Made by a program: the position numbers and the translations under genes. The notes under the pieces were generated by a model, which worked only from the letters and a program-made list of their open reading frames with translations, was not told where the DNA came from and ran no database searches. From Microthrixaceae bacterium (GTDB lineage Bacteria > Actinomycetota > Acidimicrobiia > Acidimicrobiales > Poriferisodalaceae), in the NCBI GenBank assembly GCA_011523825.1, contig WTFX01000009.1:476420-540419 (forward strand): a stretch of 64,000 nt of DNA, given 5' to 3'. Positions 62,127-64,000 of the stretch are shown piece by piece. Each line of letters begins with the position of its first letter. Within the stretch, counting starts at the first letter, position 1.

Positions 62127-64000
62127 GAACAGCACTCACCAGCATCAAGATCCCCGAACTCGGCCTCGTCGTGCTCTGTGGCGCATCGGGCTCCGGCAAG
62201 TCGACATTTGCCCGTCGACACTTCGCTGAGACCGAGATCGTGTCGAGCGATCGATGCCGAGCCTTGGTCGGCGACGACGAGACGGACCAATCGGTGACGC
62301 CTGCCGCCTTCGAGCTGCTCCACAAGATTGTCGACAAGCGTCTCGAGCTGGGACGCCTCACCGTCGTCGACGCCACCAGCGTCAAACCCGAGGACCGCAA
62401 GTCGCTGATCGAGCTGGCGCGCCGAACCGACGTGCTTGCAACGGCGCTCGTGTTCGACCTTCCGCTGGCGCTGTGCTTGGAGCGAAACGGCGAACGCCGG
62501 GATCGCACAACGCCCGAGCACGCAATCAGGCGCCAGCACGCAACGCTGCGCCGCACTGCCAAGCGCCTCCGCAAAGAGGGTTTTGCGCGGGTGTACACGA
62601 TCGGGTCAGCGTCCGAGCTCGACTCGGTCGAGATCGTCCGCACCAAGCTCTGGAACGATCGTCGAGACGATGCCGGGCCGTTCGACATCATCGGCGATGT
62701 CCACGGCTGTCACGCCGAGCTCGTGGAGCTGCTCGGCGAGCTGGGCTACGACACGTCGGCCGAGCCCATCGCTCATCCCGAGGGTCGCAAGGCGGTCTTT
62801 CTGGGCGACCTTGTCGACCGCGGTCCCGGTGTGGCCGAGGTGCTGGAAGTGGCCATGTCGATGGTTGCCGCCGGCACCGCGCTGTGCATCCTCGGCAATC
62901 ATGAGAACAAGCTGCGCCGCGCCCTCGCTGGGCGCAATGTCCAGCTGTCCCACGGGCTCGCCGAATCACTGGAACAGCTCGAAGCGCGCGGCCCCGAATT
63001 CTCTGAGCAGGTCGCCGGGTTCATCGACAGCTTGGTCAGCCACTACGTGCTCGACGGCGGCCGCCTCGTCGTGGCCCATGCAGGACTGTCCGAGCGGTAC
63101 CACGGGCGCTCATCGGGCCGCGTGCGCACGCTCGCGCTGTATGGCGATACCGACGGGGAGACCGATGAGTTCGGCCTGCCCGTGCGGTACGAGTGGGCCG
63201 CCGACTACCGGGGTGAGGCGGCTGTCGTGTATGGCCACACTCCGGTACCGGCGGCGGCCTGGGTCAACAACACCATCTGCCTGGACACGGGGGCGGTGTT
63301 CGGCGGTGAGCTGACCGCGCTGCGCTGGCCTGAACGGGAGCTGGTGTCTGTCGCCGCCGCGCGGGAGCACTATGCGCCGATCCGGCCTGCTGCGGACGAT
63401 GCGCCCCGGCACTCGACGCGTCACCTGAGCCTCGACGATGTCCTCGGCAAGCACCACGTCGACACCGGACTGATGGGGCGCGTCACCATCGACGCCGAGC
63501 GTTCGAGTGCCGCTCTGGAGGTCATGAGCCGGTTCGCCGTGGATCCTCGGTGGCTCGTGTATCTGCCGCCCACGATGGCGCCCGCTGCCGCCAGCAGGCG
63601 TGAGGATTTTCTGGAGCATCCGGATGAAGCGTTCTCGCTGTTCCGCGAGGCCGGCGTCAGCGATCTCATCTGCCAGGAGAAGCACATGGGTTCGCGGGCA
63701 GTGCTCATCGTCGCCCGCGACGCCGCCGCAGCGCAGTCGCGTTTCGGCATCACGAACGACGACGCAGGCGTCATCGTGACCCGCACGGGCAGACCGTTCT
63801 TCGGTGAGCCCGGTGCAGCCCGGATCCTCCTCGAGCGCCTGCGGGAGGCGGCCGAGGCGGCCGGCACCTGGGACCAGCTCGGCACCGACTGGCTCGTCGT
63901 GGATGCAGAGCTGCTCCCGTGGTCGGCGAAATCAGCGGGGCTAGTGCAGGACCTGTACGCCGCCGTCGGAGCAGCAGGCACCAGCGTGCTTGAGGCCGCT
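62123..64000 (+). CDS. pnkp: Polynucleotide kinase-phosphatase Pnkp (3' part beyond the window)
   Basis: End-healing and sealing enzyme of the bacterial RNA repair system. The kinase domain (about 1-175) has P-loop GASGSGKST at 20-28. The calcineurin-like phosphatase domain (about 185-420) has GDVHG (191-195), GDLVDRGP, GNHEN, HAGL and GHTP. The ligase/adenylyltransferase domain starts near 470, with the nucleotidyl lysine K520 in EKHMGSRA. 626 codons are visible of an expected 850 or so, with no stop before the edge. It starts on the ATGA end of the mini-ORF relay from hen1; there is no strong Shine-Dalgarno. Confidence 0.95.
   Translation, partial: MRTALTSIKIPELGLVVLCGASGSGKSTFARRHFAETEIVSSDRCRALVGDDETDQSVTPAAFELLHKIVDKRLELGRLTVVDATSVKPEDRKSLIELARRTDVLATALVFDLPLALCLERNGERRDRTTPEHAIRRQHATLRRTAKRLRKEGFARVYTIGSASELDSVEIVRTKLWNDRRDDAGPFDIIGDVHGCHAELVELLGELGYDTSAEPIAHPEGRKAVFLGDLVDRGPGVAEVLEVAMSMVAAGTALCILGNHENKLRRALAGRNVQLSHGLAESLEQLEARGPEFSEQVAGFIDSLVSHYVLDGGRLVVAHAGLSERYHGRSSGRVRTLALYGDTDGETDEFGLPVRYEWAADYRGEAAVVYGHTPVPAAAWVNNTICLDTGAVFGGELTALRWPERELVSVAAAREHYAPIRPAADDAPRHSTRHLSLDDVLGKHHVDTGLMGRVTIDAERSSAALEVMSRFAVDPRWLVYLPPTMAPAAASRREDFLEHPDEAFSLFREAGVSDLICQEKHMGSRAVLIVARDAAAAQSRFGITNDDAGVIVTRTGRPFFGEPGAARILLERLREAAEAAGTWDQLGTDWLVVDAELLPWSAKSAGLVQDLYAAVGAAGTSVLEAA

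Overview
The window is high-GC DNA (roughly two thirds G+C by eye) from an actinobacterium. The gene order clpX-folC-ndk-mreBCD-mrdA-rodA, then radical SAM-DUF2344-rne-rplU-rpmA-obgE-proB-proA, then nadD-rsfS, together with many promoters that appear leaderless, fits an Acidimicrobiia-type lineage best. That assignment is an inference from gene order and protein flavour, not from a database search. I count 53 protein genes, the last cut by the window edge. I see no rRNA, tRNA, CRISPR array, prophage or insertion sequence.

Layout. 1-24755 is mostly conserved housekeeping: protein unfolding (ClpX), folate (FolC), NDK, the rod-shape machinery (MreB, MreC, MreD, PBP2, RodA), a radical SAM/DUF2344 pair, RNase E/G, ribosomal L21/L27, Obg, proline synthesis (ProB, ProA), a MoxR/VWA pair, class II DAHP synthase, an unusual sigma-70 factor, NadD and RsfS. 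24778-31255 is an envelope block: a DUF3048 lipoprotein, GalE, a GT-C membrane protein, a polyprenyl-phosphate sugar transferase and a GT2 glycosyltransferase. 31323-53126 is a catabolic/accessory stretch: D-aminoacylase-like amidohydrolase, class III CoA transferase, O-acetylhomoserine sulfhydrylase, 2-hydroxyacid dehydrogenase, 2-keto-4-pentenoate hydratase-like protein, ArsI/CadI dioxygenase, a run of acyl-CoA genes (thioesterase, three acyl-CoA dehydrogenases, crotonase) with a Baeyer-Villiger monooxygenase, amidase, HyuA-type hydantoinase, rhodanese and a dimethylformamidase large-subunit homologue. 53220-60551 holds an epimerase, the modABC molybdate transporter, an MBL-fold hydrolase, a DUF418 protein and a zinc alcohol dehydrogenase. 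60710 to the end is the Hen1-Pnkp RNA repair pair.

The most unusual signal is not a gene. At many co-directional junctions the upstream stop and the downstream start are not simply overlapped (ATGA). They are joined by one to three tiny ORFs, each starting on the overlapped stop of the previous ORF and ending on the overlapped start of the next. Strict cases link mreC-mreD, obgE-proB, amidohydrolase-CoA transferase, hydratase-dehydrogenase, crotonase-acyl-CoA dehydrogenase, two acyl-CoA dehydrogenases and hen1-pnkp. In three unrelated junctions the step is exactly 14 nt. In one it is a perfectly phased 32-nt tandem repeat. I interpret these as termination-reinitiation relays. A second recurring pattern is a -10-like hexamer (TANNNT or CACACT) 6 to 9 nt before an ATG/GTG, which suggests that many first genes of operons are transcribed leaderless. 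Other regulatory structure includes an inverted repeat over the sulfhydrylase promoter, a long hairpin-rich leader before the sigma factor gene, and hairpin terminators between convergent genes.
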